A DNA stretch of 64,000 nucleotides from Hyphomicrobiaceae bacterium UBA7697 (GCA_002482645.1 DLGJ01000009.1:1-64000), one strand, 5' to 3'. Shown: positions 1 to 9,865, counted from the stretch's first letter. Notes: a model not told the origin generated them from the letters alone. Translations and numbers: made by a program.

Positions 1-920
1 CGGCCGCGCCGCCGCCGCGTCCCGCCGCGCCCTCACCAGCGGCGGCGCCGCCTCCGCGTCCACCGCAGGCTCAGGCGCCCAGTTCCAGCGACATGCCGCC
101 TCTGGGCGCGCCGGAGCCTGGCTTAGGTGCCGCCCGTCCGCCCGCTGGCCAGGCTGCGGGCGGTGTGGCACCGCCGGGCCCGCCGGAGCCGGAAAGCGGT
201 TCCAAGGGCGGGCTGTTCGGGAAGCTCATGGGGAAGGCGAAGTCGGCGAAAGCCGCGCCGCCGCCAGAAATGGCTCCGCCTCCCGAAATGGCGCCGCCGC
301 CGGAAACGGCAGCGCGTCCGGAACATGCCCCGCCAGGGGGGGCTCCGTCGTTCGAGACGGCCGATGCCTCGTTCGATGCGTCCTTCCCCGGCATGGGCGA
401 TTCGGACGCCGCCACGGGGGAGGACGGCAATCTCGCCGCTGCCGCTTTCGGCGAATCCTTGAAGACCACGAAGGAGCCTCGGAAGAAGCCGCCCGTCGTG
501 GCGATCGGCTGGGCTATCCTCGGCGTGATCATCTTGAGCGTGCTCGGTCTCTTCTTCCTGGCGCCCCAGACCACGGTGTCGATTCTGCCCGGTGCCTCGC
601 ATCTCTATTCGATGTTCGGCATGCAGGCCGGTGCGCAGGGACTGCAGTTCGAGGGCGTTCGTTATGGCTGGACCAATAGCGGCGGCCAGACGGTCCTCGA
701 AGTTCAGGGCAACGTGCGGAACACGAGTTCCTCGGCGGTGACCGTTCCGACCGTGATTATCGTCCTGCGCGACGAGAACGGCGCGGAGATCTCCGAGTGG
801 ACCACGGAGGTCGGAGCCGCCGAACTCGCGCCGGACGAGGATGCGCCGTTCCTGAAACAGATCCCCGCGCCGCCAAGCAATGTCCGCAGTCTGAAGGTGC
901 GGTTCGCGAAGGCAGGCTAG
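1..920 (+). CDS. C-terminal part of a single-pass membrane protein (probable zinc-ribbon/MJ0042 type), 5' end outside window
   Basis: The frame ending at 920 is open back to the left edge (from base 3), so the true start lies outside the window and the internal ATG at 93 need not be the start. The visible part begins with a Pro/Ala-rich low-complexity linker containing repeats of the type PPPEMA. One transmembrane helix follows (VVAIGWAILGVIILSVLGLF), then a C-terminal domain of about 110 residues resembling the DUF3426/FxLYD-like domain of MJ0042 zinc-ribbon proteins. The zinc ribbon itself would be upstream and is not seen. A protein of this kind next to hpt is common in Rhizobiales. Identity is inferred and the function is unknown. 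Confidence 0.7.
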   Translation, partial: AAPPPRPAAPSPAAAPPPRPPQAQAPSSSDMPPLGAPEPGLGAARPPAGQAAGGVAPPGPPEPESGSKGGLFGKLMGKAKSAKAAPPPEMAPPPEMAPPPETAARPEHAPPGGAPSFETADASFDASFPGMGDSDAATGEDGNLAAAAFGESLKTTKEPRKKPPVVAIGWAILGVIILSVLGLFFLAPQTTVSILPGASHLYSMFGMQAGAQGLQFEGVRYGWTNSGGQTVLEVQGNVRNTSSSAVTVPTVIIVLRDENGAEISEWTTEVGAAELAPDEDAPFLKQIPAPPSNVRSLKVRFAKAG

Positions 921-967
921 GGTGCCGGCGGGCAACGCCCCGGCACGCGAGGCAGCGCAGTTTGGCC

Positions 968-1513
968 ATGGGGGAACCGCTCGCGTCAGACCGGATCGCA
1001 ACGCTCTATAGCGCCGAAACGATTTCGGACCGCGTCGACGCCCTGGCGCGAGGCATCGCCGCCTGCGACCTGCGCGAGCCGCTTATCGTGGCGGTGCTGA
1101 AAGGGAGTTTCATTTTCGCCGCCGATCTGATCCGGGCGCTGCACAGGCAGGGGCTACGGCCGGAGATCGATTTCATTTTCCTGGCGAGCTACGGCACCGG
1201 CACGACCGGAGGCGCGGTGGAAATCCTCCGCGACATCGAATCCCCTATCGAAGGCCGCGACGTGGTGATCGTCGACGACATTCTCGATTCCGGCCGCACG
1301 CTTCTCTTCGCCAAGGACCGGCTGGCCGCGCGCGGCGCACGATCGGTGCGCGCTTGCGTCCTTCTCGACAAGAAGGCGCGCCGGATGGAATCGGTCACGG
1401 CGGAGTTCACGGGGTTCGACTGTCCCGACCGGTTCGTGGTCGGCTATGGCATGGACATCGCGAACCGCTACCGGGAATTGCCGTATATCGGCGTCGTCGA
1501 GACCGACGGCTAG
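968..1513 (+). CDS. hpt: Hypoxanthine phosphoribosyltransferase
   Basis: It converts hypoxanthine or guanine plus PRPP to IMP or GMP in cytosolic purine salvage. The 181-residue product has the usual family length. The PRPP-binding loop is visible as VVIVDDILDSGRTL, preceded by the LKGSFIF pyrophosphate-binding stretch and the DFIFLASYG segment. The frame stays open upstream, but the ATG at 968 gives a normal N terminus (MGEPLASD) and avoids overlap with the preceding gene. Its last 4 bases overlap the end of the convergent DUF2333 gene. Confidence 0.93.
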   Translation: MGEPLASDRIATLYSAETISDRVDALARGIAACDLREPLIVAVLKGSFIFAADLIRALHRQGLRPEIDFIFLASYGTGTTGGAVEILRDIESPIEGRDVVIVDDILDSGRTLLFAKDRLAARGARSVRACVLLDKKARRMESVTAEFTGFDCPDRFVVGYGMDIANRYRELPYIGVVETDG

Positions 1514-2658
1514 CGATCCAGGACCGTCCGGATCTCGATGAGGTTCGACCGCACGCGCAGAATATAGAATCCGAGCGTTGCCAGATGCGAGGGCATCAGC
1601 CACCCGGCTTCGGCGCCGTTCGAAATGATGAATGGAGAAATGTTGAGCGAGGCGCGGAGCTGTTGTTCCAACTCGTCCCAGACCGCCTCCAGCCGGCGTT
1701 CCCTCACGACATCCTCGAAGTCGGCGCGCGCCGCGGTCAGGATGCCGTAATAGGCGTAGAGCTGGCCGTAGGCGAACCAGAAGCGATCGTCGGCGCGTGT
1801 GTCGAACCAGCCGCTATTGTAGTTCTCCGAGCGTTCGCGCAGGACGGCGGAGGTGGCGCCGATGTCCCTGGCGATGCGATCCAGAAATTCGAGCAGATTG
1901 TCCGCGCGGGCATCGAACACGGCATCGCACTTTTCGAGCCGGTGGTTGAACTTGTGCAGGTCCCGGACGGCGGAGCGGTAAAAGCTCGGCGTCGGGGTCT
2001 TGGGGCCGAACGGGCTTAGCGAGAAGTACCAGGTGGATTCGTTGAACTGCAGATCCCCGCGCGCCTTTTGCAGGTTCTTGTCCACTTGCGACGTGCCACG
2101 GACCCGGCCGAGCGAATCGACGAGTTCGACGGACGTGCGCTGGACCGCCTGGTGGATACCCCGCTGGAACGCCGCTTTGTTGTCGAAGAACGGAGTGGCC
2201 TCCCAGGGCACGCCGAAGAACCCGAGCTTGTAGAGCAGCATGGAGGAGATCCACGCGTTCTCGTTGACGTTGAAGTCCACCAGGTTCGCCGTCGCATCGA
2301 CGATCTGCGACCGCCGGCAGGACTTCGACGATGCGGCGTCGGATTTCGTACCGGCGTCCGGGGCATCGCCGCTCACGATGCCGCCGTCCGGTTCGGGTAT
2401 GTCACCGGCGGTCTTCGTGACGTTCGCGAATGCCTTTGCATAGTCGGGATCGAAATCGTTCCAGACTTGGGTCGTCCAAAAGAAATAGCCGTAGAGGCCG
2501 ATAAGGACGACCAGGACCGCGGCAAGGATCGCTTTCAGGATGGCGCCGAGACGGCCGAAGAACCCGCCGAGCCAGACGAACGGCTTGGTGATGAAACTGA
2601 CAATGGACTCCAGCATGTGCCTGCCGTCTCCCGCTACGAGGAATTGCTTTTCCGACAT
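1510..2658 (-). CDS. DUF2333 family membrane-anchored protein
   Basis: This 382-residue protein has one N-terminal transmembrane helix (about residues 40-62, AILAAVLVVLIGLYGYFFW) and a long predicted extracytoplasmic domain. That layout and sequence match the DUF2333 family, whose function is unknown. An alternative ATG at 2616 (MLESIVSF) has a better Shine-Dalgarno (GGGAGA about 10 bases upstream) than the first ATG, so the protein may be 14 residues shorter. It is convergent with hpt and overlaps it by 4 bases. Confidence 0.8.
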   Translation of the reverse strand: MSEKQFLVAGDGRHMLESIVSFITKPFVWLGGFFGRLGAILKAILAAVLVVLIGLYGYFFWTTQVWNDFDPDYAKAFANVTKTAGDIPEPDGGIVSGDAPDAGTKSDAASSKSCRRSQIVDATANLVDFNVNENAWISSMLLYKLGFFGVPWEATPFFDNKAAFQRGIHQAVQRTSVELVDSLGRVRGTSQVDKNLQKARGDLQFNESTWYFSLSPFGPKTPTPSFYRSAVRDLHKFNHRLEKCDAVFDARADNLLEFLDRIARDIGATSAVLRERSENYNSGWFDTRADDRFWFAYGQLYAYYGILTAARADFEDVVRERRLEAVWDELEQQLRASLNISPFIISNGAEAGWLMPSHLATLGFYILRVRSNLIEIRTVLDR

Positions 2659-2761
2659 ATAGGGCAGGAGCCGTCAGATTTCCGGCGCCGGGATTGAAAT
2701 TTTCGCATTGAACGATTGGGCGCCTTGCGGAGGGCCGGGTGCGGACCCCGCGGGACCGGGG

Positions 2762-5473
2762 TCAAAACGAGCGGATCAAACGATCCAGATAGTCGAGTTC
2801 CAGCGTCGACCGCGACGGATCGCCGATCCGGCGGCGCAGCTCGTCCAGGACCTCACGCGCCTTTTGGATGTCGATCTCGTCCGGCACTTGCACCGAAAGA
2901 CCGAAATCGGGGCGGTTGGAACGATCCGGGCGTCCCAGCGGGTCGCGGCCGTTCGAGCCGGGGCCCTGGCCGCCTTCCATCTGTCCCTGCGCCATCATCT
3001 GCTGCGCCATCTGCTCGGTGCCTTCGCGCATCCGGTCGAGCGCCAGGCTTTGGTTCTGGGTGGCGCGGTCGTAGTTCTTGTCGCCAATGGCGTCTTCGGC
3101 CTGCCGCATGGCGTCTTGCGCGCCTTCGAACGGTTCGGGCGCTTCGCCGCCGCCCTTCTGCATCCGCTCGATCAGTTGCTGCAGCTTCTCGCGCAACGCC
3201 TGTTGGCGTTCCTGCAGGCTGCCTTGCTGGTCCTGCTGCTGTTGTTGCTGTTGATCGAGCTGGGTTTGACCGCCGCCGGGCGCATCGCCTTGCCGGCCGG
3301 ATTGGCCTTGCGCGCGCGCGCCGCTTTGGCCGCTCTGAGGCATCTGGTCCATGAGGGGCGACATGCTGTCCCCAAACCCCATGGGCGATCCGGGCGGGCT
3401 CACGTCGAACTGGTTCTGACTGCGCCCCTGGCCTTGGCCCTGCCGTTGCTTGCGTTTCTCCGCGAAGGTCTCGTCCAGCAGCTTTTGCTGGTCCGACGCG
3501 ACCTCGTCGAGGTCCCGCATCATCTTCTGAGCCTGCTGTTGCTGCTCGCCTTGGGGAAGATTGTTGGCCTGGAGCCTGTCGAGAATATCGTTGAGCTCGG
3601 ACAGCATCTTCTCCGCCATCTCCTTGGAGCCGGCCTCGGCCAGGTCCTTGATGCTCTCCAGCATTTTGTCGAGGTCCTGCTGGGAGACCATGTCGTCGCC
3701 ACCTTGCGGGTTCTGACCGGCCATCTCCGCCTGGTCCTTTTGCTGAGCCGCAAGGGCCTGGAGATAGCGGGAGAGGGCGGCGCGCAATTCCTCGATACGG
3801 CGCTTGATGTCTTCGGCCGGTGCATTGTCCCGTAGGGCCTGCATGAGCGCGTCTTGCGCCGATTTCAGGTCGCGTTCGGCTTCAGGCAGGTCGCCGTCTT
3901 CGATGCGCAGGGCCGTGGACCAGAGCTGGTCGGCGACGGTTTTGATCGAGCTCCGCGACACGTCGTTGTTCAGACGCCAATAGGCATTGCGTAGCGAGAG
4001 GTAGACCGTCCGGTCGTCGATGGCCTTCTCCTCGCCGATGGTGAGCGCGTCCAGAGCCCGCGCCACCCGCGTGGCTTGATTGGGATCGAGCACGAGATTG
4101 CGGCGTTGTTCGACCACGGCTTTGGCGAGAGGCTTGGTGAAGCGGCGGGCCGGCAGCACGAGCGGGTAGGGCTCGCTGGTTCCGGCCTGTTGCGCTTGAT
4201 CGCGCGCCGTAAGCGTCATGACGACTTTCAGCCCCGCCCAAGGATGCGCGGTCAGATCCTGCGTGGTACGGCCTTCGACCTTCTTGGCGTTGGCGCGCGG
4301 GAGCTGCAGCGTGACGACGGGCGGCTCGAACAAGGGTTCGGTCTCGGCGAGATCGGCCTCTTCCGCGAGGTCCGAGCTCTCGGGCAGTTCGGGCAGCTGG
4401 CCCTTGGCAAGTTGGAACCGGGCCTCGGCGCTGGCAACGCCGTAATCGTCCGTCGCGCCGTATTCCATTCTCAAGGCGCCGCGCGGCGTGGCGGTCGGTG
4501 CGTTGAGGAGACTGATCCGCGGCGGGGCGTCCTCGACCATGGTGAACTGCCACTGGGAGACCGTCGATCCGCCGATGCGCAAATCCGCGGTCGCCGGCTT
4601 CATGAGCCCGGCGTTGAATTCGATCAACCCGGCCGCGGCGCTCGCCTTGGGCTCGACCGTTCGCGTTTCTCCACCGTCTTCGGCCAGCGTCAGGGTCACA
4701 GGCTCGCCGTCCGGCGCGTGGGCGCGCACGATCAACTGACTGCGCTCGGGCACCGAAAGTGCCCGGAACGTTTCGTTGCCGTGCCCGATCTGCTCGGTCC
4801 CGTCGGCCAGAATCACCGGCGCCATGCCCGTGTAGACGGGCGGCGTGATCCAGGCATCGAGGCGTACGAGCTGCGGCGCGGCCGAAGCCGACGGCGAGAA
4901 CGCGGCTTTGAGACGCGCGCCCGTGTCGCCGCCGGCGGCAAAGAACGCGGCGACCAAGGCCAGCACGAGCGCGCCGCGAATGGCAAACGGATCGTCGCGA
5001 TCGGCCCGTGGTGCGGGCCAGGACGGCCTCAGCCGCGCGACCAGCCGCGCCAGGCGTTTGCGGTGCAAGGCCCAGAGCTGCGCGGGCGCGCTGCCGGCAG
5101 GAGCTTCCAGCGTATCTTCGTAGGACGAGGCCGGTCGGTGCCTGATGCCCGAATCGCGCTCAAGCCGCCGCAGCGCTTCGGCGCGGGTCGGAACCGCAAT
5201 GCGCCACAGCGGCACCAAAGAGACCAAAAACGCAAGGGCGAACGCGCCGAGCAGAATGCGATGCGCCAGCGACGGCAAGAGGCTCCAACCGTTCAGGAGC
5301 GTGAACACGAGAAAGGCGCAGATCACGACGAACGGCCATAGGAGCGACTCCAAGACGCGTTCGGTCAGGAGCGCGAGCCAGCTCAAACGCACCCGGCGCT
5401 CGAAGCGCTTCTTCAGCGCATCTTGGGGCGGGGCTGGATCTGTGGCGCGGTTCGCGCGTGACGGTCTCGCCAT
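2762..5473 (-). CDS. TIGR02302 family (DUF4175) membrane protein
   Basis: This large protein of 903 residues has two or three N-terminal transmembrane segments (roughly residues 35-90 and 165-185) and an Ig-like middle region. The long C-terminal part is Gln/Met/Asp-rich and strongly helical, with poly-Gln runs (around residues 700-760). This is the recognisable TIGR02302 layout of alphaproteobacteria, which sits next to lysA in many Rhizobiales, as it does here. The function is unknown, though envelope localisation is likely. The C-terminal low-complexity zone contains many SQN/GQG repeats and probably forms a coiled coil. Confidence 0.88.
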   Translation of the reverse strand: MARPSRANRATDPAPPQDALKKRFERRVRLSWLALLTERVLESLLWPFVVICAFLVFTLLNGWSLLPSLAHRILLGAFALAFLVSLVPLWRIAVPTRAEALRRLERDSGIRHRPASSYEDTLEAPAGSAPAQLWALHRKRLARLVARLRPSWPAPRADRDDPFAIRGALVLALVAAFFAAGGDTGARLKAAFSPSASAAPQLVRLDAWITPPVYTGMAPVILADGTEQIGHGNETFRALSVPERSQLIVRAHAPDGEPVTLTLAEDGGETRTVEPKASAAAGLIEFNAGLMKPATADLRIGGSTVSQWQFTMVEDAPPRISLLNAPTATPRGALRMEYGATDDYGVASAEARFQLAKGQLPELPESSDLAEEADLAETEPLFEPPVVTLQLPRANAKKVEGRTTQDLTAHPWAGLKVVMTLTARDQAQQAGTSEPYPLVLPARRFTKPLAKAVVEQRRNLVLDPNQATRVARALDALTIGEEKAIDDRTVYLSLRNAYWRLNNDVSRSSIKTVADQLWSTALRIEDGDLPEAERDLKSAQDALMQALRDNAPAEDIKRRIEELRAALSRYLQALAAQQKDQAEMAGQNPQGGDDMVSQQDLDKMLESIKDLAEAGSKEMAEKMLSELNDILDRLQANNLPQGEQQQQAQKMMRDLDEVASDQQKLLDETFAEKRKQRQGQGQGRSQNQFDVSPPGSPMGFGDSMSPLMDQMPQSGQSGARAQGQSGRQGDAPGGGQTQLDQQQQQQQDQQGSLQERQQALREKLQQLIERMQKGGGEAPEPFEGAQDAMRQAEDAIGDKNYDRATQNQSLALDRMREGTEQMAQQMMAQGQMEGGQGPGSNGRDPLGRPDRSNRPDFGLSVQVPDEIDIQKAREVLDELRRRIGDPSRSTLELDYLDRLIRSF

Positions 5474-5572
5474 GGTCCGGACTGTCTAGCATAGAGGGGC
5501 GCGGAGCCCAGGTTACATCACGGTAACATTTTCGCGCCCAAACCGGCGAAATCGCGGCACGGCGCGGGGATT

Positions 5573-6862
5573 CTACCCTTGAAGCCAGTCCGGCACGCGC
5601 TCGGCGGCGAGCATGGTCTCGTAAGAGGGGCGCGGACGGGTCACGCAGTACCGCTCGCCGGAAACGAGAACCTCCGGAACGAGGAGCCTGCTGTTGTACT
5701 GCGAGGCTTGAACGGCGCCATAGGCCCCGGCGGTCATGACGGCGATCAGGTCGCCGGCGTTGAGTGCCGGCAAAGGCCGCGCCAGCGCCAGATAGTCGCC
5801 GGTTTCGCAGACGGGGCCGACGACGTCGGTGAAGCGCGATTCCGTGTCCGGGCCCGGTTCGACCACCGGAAGAATCTGATGATAGGCCTCGTAGAGGGTC
5901 GGCCGGATCAGATCGTTCATGGCGGCGTCCACGATGGTGAAGGTCTTCTCCGGCGCGGTCTTCACGTAGAGCACGCGCGAGACGAGGATTCCGGCGTTCC
6001 CGGCGATCATGCGTCCCGGCTCGAACAGAAGCCGCACGTCGAGATCGCCCATCGCTTCGTTGACGAGCCGCGCGTAGTCCGCCGGCAGCGGCGGGGCCGG
6101 TTCGTCGCTCCGGTAGGGGATGCCGAGGCCGCCGCCGAGATTGACGAACTCGATGCGAAGGCCGGAGCCTCGCAATGTCTCCACAAGCTCCTTCAGCAGC
6201 GCGAAGGCGTTGCGGAACGGAGCCAGGTCGGTGATCTGGCTGCCGATATGCATGTGGATGCCGGAGGGGACGATCCCCGGCAGCTGCGTGGCCTGCCGGT
6301 AGAGCGACGGCGCCAGTTCGAACGGGATGCCGAACTTGTTCTCGGCCTTGCCGGTCGAGATCTTGTGGTGGGTCCCGGCGTCCACGTCCGGGTTCACGCG
6401 GAAGGCGATACGGGCGGTCTTGCCCTTGGCGCTGGCGACCTCGCTCAGGGCGCGCAGCTCCGGCTCCGACTCGACGTTGAATGCGAAAATGCCCGCATCC
6501 AGCGCGAACGCCATCTCGTCCTTGGTCTTGCCGACGCCCGAGAACGCGATGCGTTCGCCGGGGACGCCGACGGCCAGCGCGCGGCGAATCTCGCCCTCGG
6601 ACACGACATCCATGCCCGCGCCGCGCCTTGCCAGCGTCGCCAGCACGCCGAGATTCGAGTTGGCCTTGATGGAATAGCAGACAAGCGTGCCGGGCCGCGC
6701 GGCGAAGGCGCCGGCAAACACATCCAGGTGCCGCTCGAAGGTCGCGGTGGAGTAGCAGTAGAACGGCGTTCCGACTTCAGCGGCGAGCGCGCATAAATCG
6801 ACTTGCTCGGCGTGGAGCACATTGGCCTGAGACACGCCGCACCGGTAGGCGAAGTGGTGCAT
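5573..6862 (-). CDS. lysA: Diaminopimelate decarboxylase
   Basis: It catalyses the last step of lysine synthesis, meso-diaminopimelate to L-lysine plus CO2, using PLP. The 429 residues fit the family. The PLP lysine lies in CYSIKANSN (K66), the HIGSQI segment follows the barrel, the glycine-rich phosphate-binding loop is NLGGGLGIPY, and the GPVCETGDY motif supplies the active-site Cys. It is 14 bases downstream of the small lipoprotein gene in the order argH-lptM-lysA-TIGR02302, all on one strand and probably co-transcribed. Confidence 0.95.
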   Translation of the reverse strand: MHHFAYRCGVSQANVLHAEQVDLCALAAEVGTPFYCYSTATFERHLDVFAGAFAARPGTLVCYSIKANSNLGVLATLARRGAGMDVVSEGEIRRALAVGVPGERIAFSGVGKTKDEMAFALDAGIFAFNVESEPELRALSEVASAKGKTARIAFRVNPDVDAGTHHKISTGKAENKFGIPFELAPSLYRQATQLPGIVPSGIHMHIGSQITDLAPFRNAFALLKELVETLRGSGLRIEFVNLGGGLGIPYRSDEPAPPLPADYARLVNEAMGDLDVRLLFEPGRMIAGNAGILVSRVLYVKTAPEKTFTIVDAAMNDLIRPTLYEAYHQILPVVEPGPDTESRFTDVVGPVCETGDYLALARPLPALNAGDLIAVMTAGAYGAVQASQYNSRLLVPEVLVSGERYCVTRPRPSYETMLAAERVPDWLQG

Positions 6863-6876
6863 GGAGGGTTACGGGG

Positions 6877-7074
6877 TTAGCGGATGATTTCGTCAAGGAT
6901 GGGGATGCGGCGATCCGGCGCTTTGGATTGTTTGGTCGACGGATCGGCGGCCACTTCCGGGTAGTTCGCCGCTGGCCGGTCCAGCGAACCACGGCGTCCG
7001 CAGGCCGACAGGCCTACGGCGAGAACAAGCGCCAATGATAAGAGAATGCGCGAAGCGCTTCCCATCGATATCAT
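6877..7074 (-). CDS. lptM: LptM/YifL-like small lipoprotein
   Basis: The 65-residue precursor has an N-terminal hydrophobic segment and the lipobox LSAC followed by GRRGSLDRP. GRRG(S/P)L after the lipidated Cys is the hallmark of the LptM/YifL family. The enterobacterial member assists oxidative maturation of the LPS translocon protein LptD; the same role here is an inference. The position between argH and lysA is the conserved alphaproteobacterial one. Confidence 0.82.
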   Translation of the reverse strand: MISMGSASRILLSLALVLAVGLSACGRRGSLDRPAANYPEVAADPSTKQSKAPDRRIPILDEIIR

Positions 7075-7168
7075 CCCTTTAGGATCTATCCCTGTCCCGC
7101 AAGGCCCCGAGGCTTATCCGGCGAGGCCCCAAGGCCCGGGTCTTCTGAAGAACCCTGTCGACGTTCTT

Positions 7169-8566
7169 TTATCGCGAGACGCCGTCCTTCTCCAAACGCT
7201 TTATCCAGCGTTTGGCCTCGCGCCGGACGTTCGAAGGGGCCGTTCCGCCAAGGCTCGTGCGGCTTTTCGCCGAGCTGGCCGGGTCCAGGACACCGAACAC
7301 GTCCGCCGTGATCCGGGGTTCGGCGCCTTGCAGGTCGGAAAGCGGCAACTTCTTGAGATCGAGCCCTTTTTTCTCGGCGAGCGCGACGATCGCCCCGGTG
7401 ATGTGATGCGCCTCCCGGAACGGGATCGCGAGGTTCCGCACGAGCCAATCGGCAAGATCCGTCGCGGTCGAGAACTCCGAACCGGCGGCCTTCTTCATAG
7501 CCTTGGCGTTCACAACGAGGTCCGAAACCATGCCTGTCAGGGCCGAAAGGCCGAGCTTCAGGGCGTCCAGCGCGTCGAACACGGGTTCCTTGTCTTCCTG
7601 CATGTCCTTCGCATAGGCGAGCGGTAGCCCCTTCATCACCATGAGCAGGGCCTGAAACGCGCCGGCGATGCGGCCGGTCTTCGCGCGCACGAGCTCGGCG
7701 GCATCCGGATTGCGCTTTTGCGGCATGATCGAGGACCCGGTGGAGAAGGCGTCCGACAGGCGCGCGAAGCGGAACTGCGGCGAGGTCCACAGCACGATCT
7801 CCTCCGACAGCCGCGACAAATGCATCGCGGCGATCGAGGCCGCCGCGAGCGTTTCGAGGGCGAAGTCCCGGTCCGAGACCGAATCGAGGGAATTCGCCGT
7901 CGGCCGGTCGAATCGAAGTGCCTTCGCCGTGTGGCGGCGGTCGATCGGAAAGCTCGTGCCGGCGAGCGCGGCGGACCCTAGCGGACACTCGTTCAGCCGT
8001 TTGGCGGCATCGGCGAAACGGCCGCGGTCGCGTGCGAACATCTCCACATAGGCCAGGCAATGGTGTCCGAAGGTCACCGGCTGCGCCGTCTGCAGATGGG
8101 TGAAGCCCGGCATGATGGTCGCGGCGTGTTCCAGGGCTTGCGTCGCCAAGGCAAGCTGAAGCTGCGCGAGCCCCGCCTCGATGACACCGATCTCGTCGCG
8201 TACATAGAGCCGGAAGTCGGTCGCGACCTGGTCGTTGCGCGACCGGGCCGTATGCAGCTTGCCGGCCACGGGGCCGACGATCTCCTTCAGCCGGTTCTCG
8301 ACATTGAGATGGATATCCTCCAACGCTCGCGAGAATTTGAAGGTGCCGCCCTCGATCTCGACAAGGATCTGGTCCAGACCCTTGGTGATTTTGGCCGCGT
8401 CCGAGGGCGTGACGATGCCCGTCGCACCCAGCATGGCCACATGCGCTTTCGAGGCTTCGATATCGTGCCGCCAGAGCCGCTTGTCGAAGTCGATGGAGGC
8501 GTTTATCTCCTCCATGATCTCGGAGGGACTTGAGGCGAAGCGGCCGCCCCACATGGTGTTGGTCAT
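7169..8566 (-). CDS. argH: Argininosuccinate lyase
   Basis: It cleaves argininosuccinate to arginine and fumarate in the cytosol. From the ATG at 8566 (MTNTMWGGRF) the protein is 465 residues, the usual length, although the frame remains open far upstream over the divergent tlpA gene. The fumarase/aspartase superfamily signature GSSIMPQKRNPD is present, with the catalytic Ser on the mobile loop, along with TARSRNDQVATD and HLQTAQP. It is divergent from tlpA with a 58-base gap. Confidence 0.96.
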   Translation of the reverse strand: MTNTMWGGRFASSPSEIMEEINASIDFDKRLWRHDIEASKAHVAMLGATGIVTPSDAAKITKGLDQILVEIEGGTFKFSRALEDIHLNVENRLKEIVGPVAGKLHTARSRNDQVATDFRLYVRDEIGVIEAGLAQLQLALATQALEHAATIMPGFTHLQTAQPVTFGHHCLAYVEMFARDRGRFADAAKRLNECPLGSAALAGTSFPIDRRHTAKALRFDRPTANSLDSVSDRDFALETLAAASIAAMHLSRLSEEIVLWTSPQFRFARLSDAFSTGSSIMPQKRNPDAAELVRAKTGRIAGAFQALLMVMKGLPLAYAKDMQEDKEPVFDALDALKLGLSALTGMVSDLVVNAKAMKKAAGSEFSTATDLADWLVRNLAIPFREAHHITGAIVALAEKKGLDLKKLPLSDLQGAEPRITADVFGVLDPASSAKSRTSLGGTAPSNVRREAKRWIKRLEKDGVSR

Positions 8567-8624
8567 GATCGTCCGGTCTGAAGTTTGAGCGAGTTCCGGA
8601 GAACTCGAGTTCGAAGAGAGCGAC

Positions 8625-9314
8625 GTGAGCGGTTCCCAAAAACGCAAGAACACGGCCTCGCCGGCCAAATATGCCATCGCGGCCGCGGTCGCGCTTCTGG
8701 CCGGGTTCGGCACGGTATATTGGCTTTCCACCCCCTCTGACAATCGTTCGGCGCCGCCCGACCGCGGCGAGCGGACGCCGGCGCCCGCGACGGGAGCCGC
8801 GAACGCGGGCTCGAGTCCGCTCAAGGGGCTCAATACGGGGGCCATGGCGGCCTTCGTGGTGCGGCCCCAACCGGCCGACGTGCCAGCCTTTGCGTTCGAA
8901 GGAGCTGGCGGCGTCAAACAGACGGCCTCCGACCTCAAGGGCAAGGTCGTCCTATTGAACATCTGGGCGACGTGGTGCGTCCCTTGCCGGGAGGAGATGC
9001 CCCAGCTGAATACGCTGCAATCGGAACTCGGCGGCAGCGATTTCGAGGTTGTGGCGATCAATATCGACAAGGGCGGCCCGGACAAGGCGAAGGCCTTCCT
9101 GGCCGAGACGGGCGCGTCCGACCTCACGCCGTATTTCGATCCCACGGGCAAGTTGTTCGCCCAGCTCAAGGCTGTCGGTATGCCGACGACACTGCTGCTC
9201 AATGCCGACGGTCAGGAGATGGGGCGCCTTGTGGGGCCGGCCGATTGGGCCTCGCCGGAGGCCAAGGCCATTATCGAGGCGGCGCTGGGCGCGGCGCGAA
9301 ACGGCACGCCGTGA
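8625..9314 (+). CDS. tlpA: TlpA-type membrane-anchored thiol:disulfide oxidoreductase
   Basis: The 229-residue protein has an N-terminal signal anchor (residues 16-35), a Pro/Ala/Gly linker and a thioredoxin fold with the active site WATWCVPC (Cys118 and Cys121). The cis-Pro segment is GMPTTLLLN. Family members are periplasmic reductants, classically for cytochrome oxidase assembly. The GTG start at 8625 follows GAGAG at a suitable distance. The DUF924 gene starts within its stop codon (GTGA), so the two are translationally coupled. Confidence 0.88.
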   Translation: MSGSQKRKNTASPAKYAIAAAVALLAGFGTVYWLSTPSDNRSAPPDRGERTPAPATGAANAGSSPLKGLNTGAMAAFVVRPQPADVPAFAFEGAGGVKQTASDLKGKVVLLNIWATWCVPCREEMPQLNTLQSELGGSDFEVVAINIDKGGPDKAKAFLAETGASDLTPYFDPTGKLFAQLKAVGMPTTLLLNADGQEMGRLVGPADWASPEAKAIIEAALGAARNGTP

Positions 9315-9859
9315 CGGCCATCCAGCCCAGCGACGTGACCGGGTTCTGGTTCGAGACGCTCTCGCCGGAGGATTGGTACCGCGCGCCGCCTCGCGTGGAT
9401 GCGGAGGTCGCCGCGCGGTTCGGCGAGCTTTACGAGGCCTTGCGCGAGGCGGTTCCGGAAGACTGGCTTCAAACGCCGGGCGGCCGGCTCGCCGCGATCC
9501 TCGTTCTCGATCAGTTTCCCCGCAACATGTTCCGCGGGACGCCGCGGGCCTTCGCGACGGACGCCAAGGCGCTGGCTCTGGCCAAGGATGCGATCGCGGC
9601 CGGCGCCGATCTGGCGCTGCCGCCGGAGCAGCGGGCCTTTCTCTACATGCCGTTCCAGCACACCGAGGACCTCGAGGATCAGCGCCGTTCCGTCGCGCTC
9701 TACGAGAGCCTCGGCAACGCCAACAATCTCGATTTCGCCGTGCGGCATTGCGAGGCCATCGCGCGGTTCGGCCGCTTCCCGCACCGGAACGCCATTCTCG
9801 GCCGCGCGTCGACGCCCGAGGAAATCGCCTTCCTGCAAGAGCCCGGATCGTCGTTCTAG
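9311..9859 (+). CDS. DUF924 family protein
   Basis: The 182-residue protein from the GTG at 9311 matches the DUF924 family: an FWF motif near the start (VTGFWFETL), LDQFPRNMFRGT and YMPFQHTEDLEDQ. The family is all-helical and TPR-like, of unknown function. The frame is open upstream, but the GTG overlaps the tlpA stop by 4 bases and produces the normal N terminus. Co-expression with tlpA is likely. Confidence 0.85.
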   Translation: MTAIQPSDVTGFWFETLSPEDWYRAPPRVDAEVAARFGELYEALREAVPEDWLQTPGGRLAAILVLDQFPRNMFRGTPRAFATDAKALALAKDAIAAGADLALPPEQRAFLYMPFQHTEDLEDQRRSVALYESLGNANNLDFAVRHCEAIARFGRFPHRNAILGRASTPEEIAFLQEPGSSF

Positions 9860-9865
9860 GGCCGT

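Noticed and set aside
123..1001. Long minus-strand frames opposite the first gene and hpt
   Set aside because: They are Arg/Gly-rich reading frames antisense to supported genes, without motifs or ribosome sites; GC-rich shadows.
8567..9202. N-terminal extension of argH by 212 residues
   Set aside because: It runs antisense over tlpA and lacks similarity; ATG 8566 gives the standard length and start.
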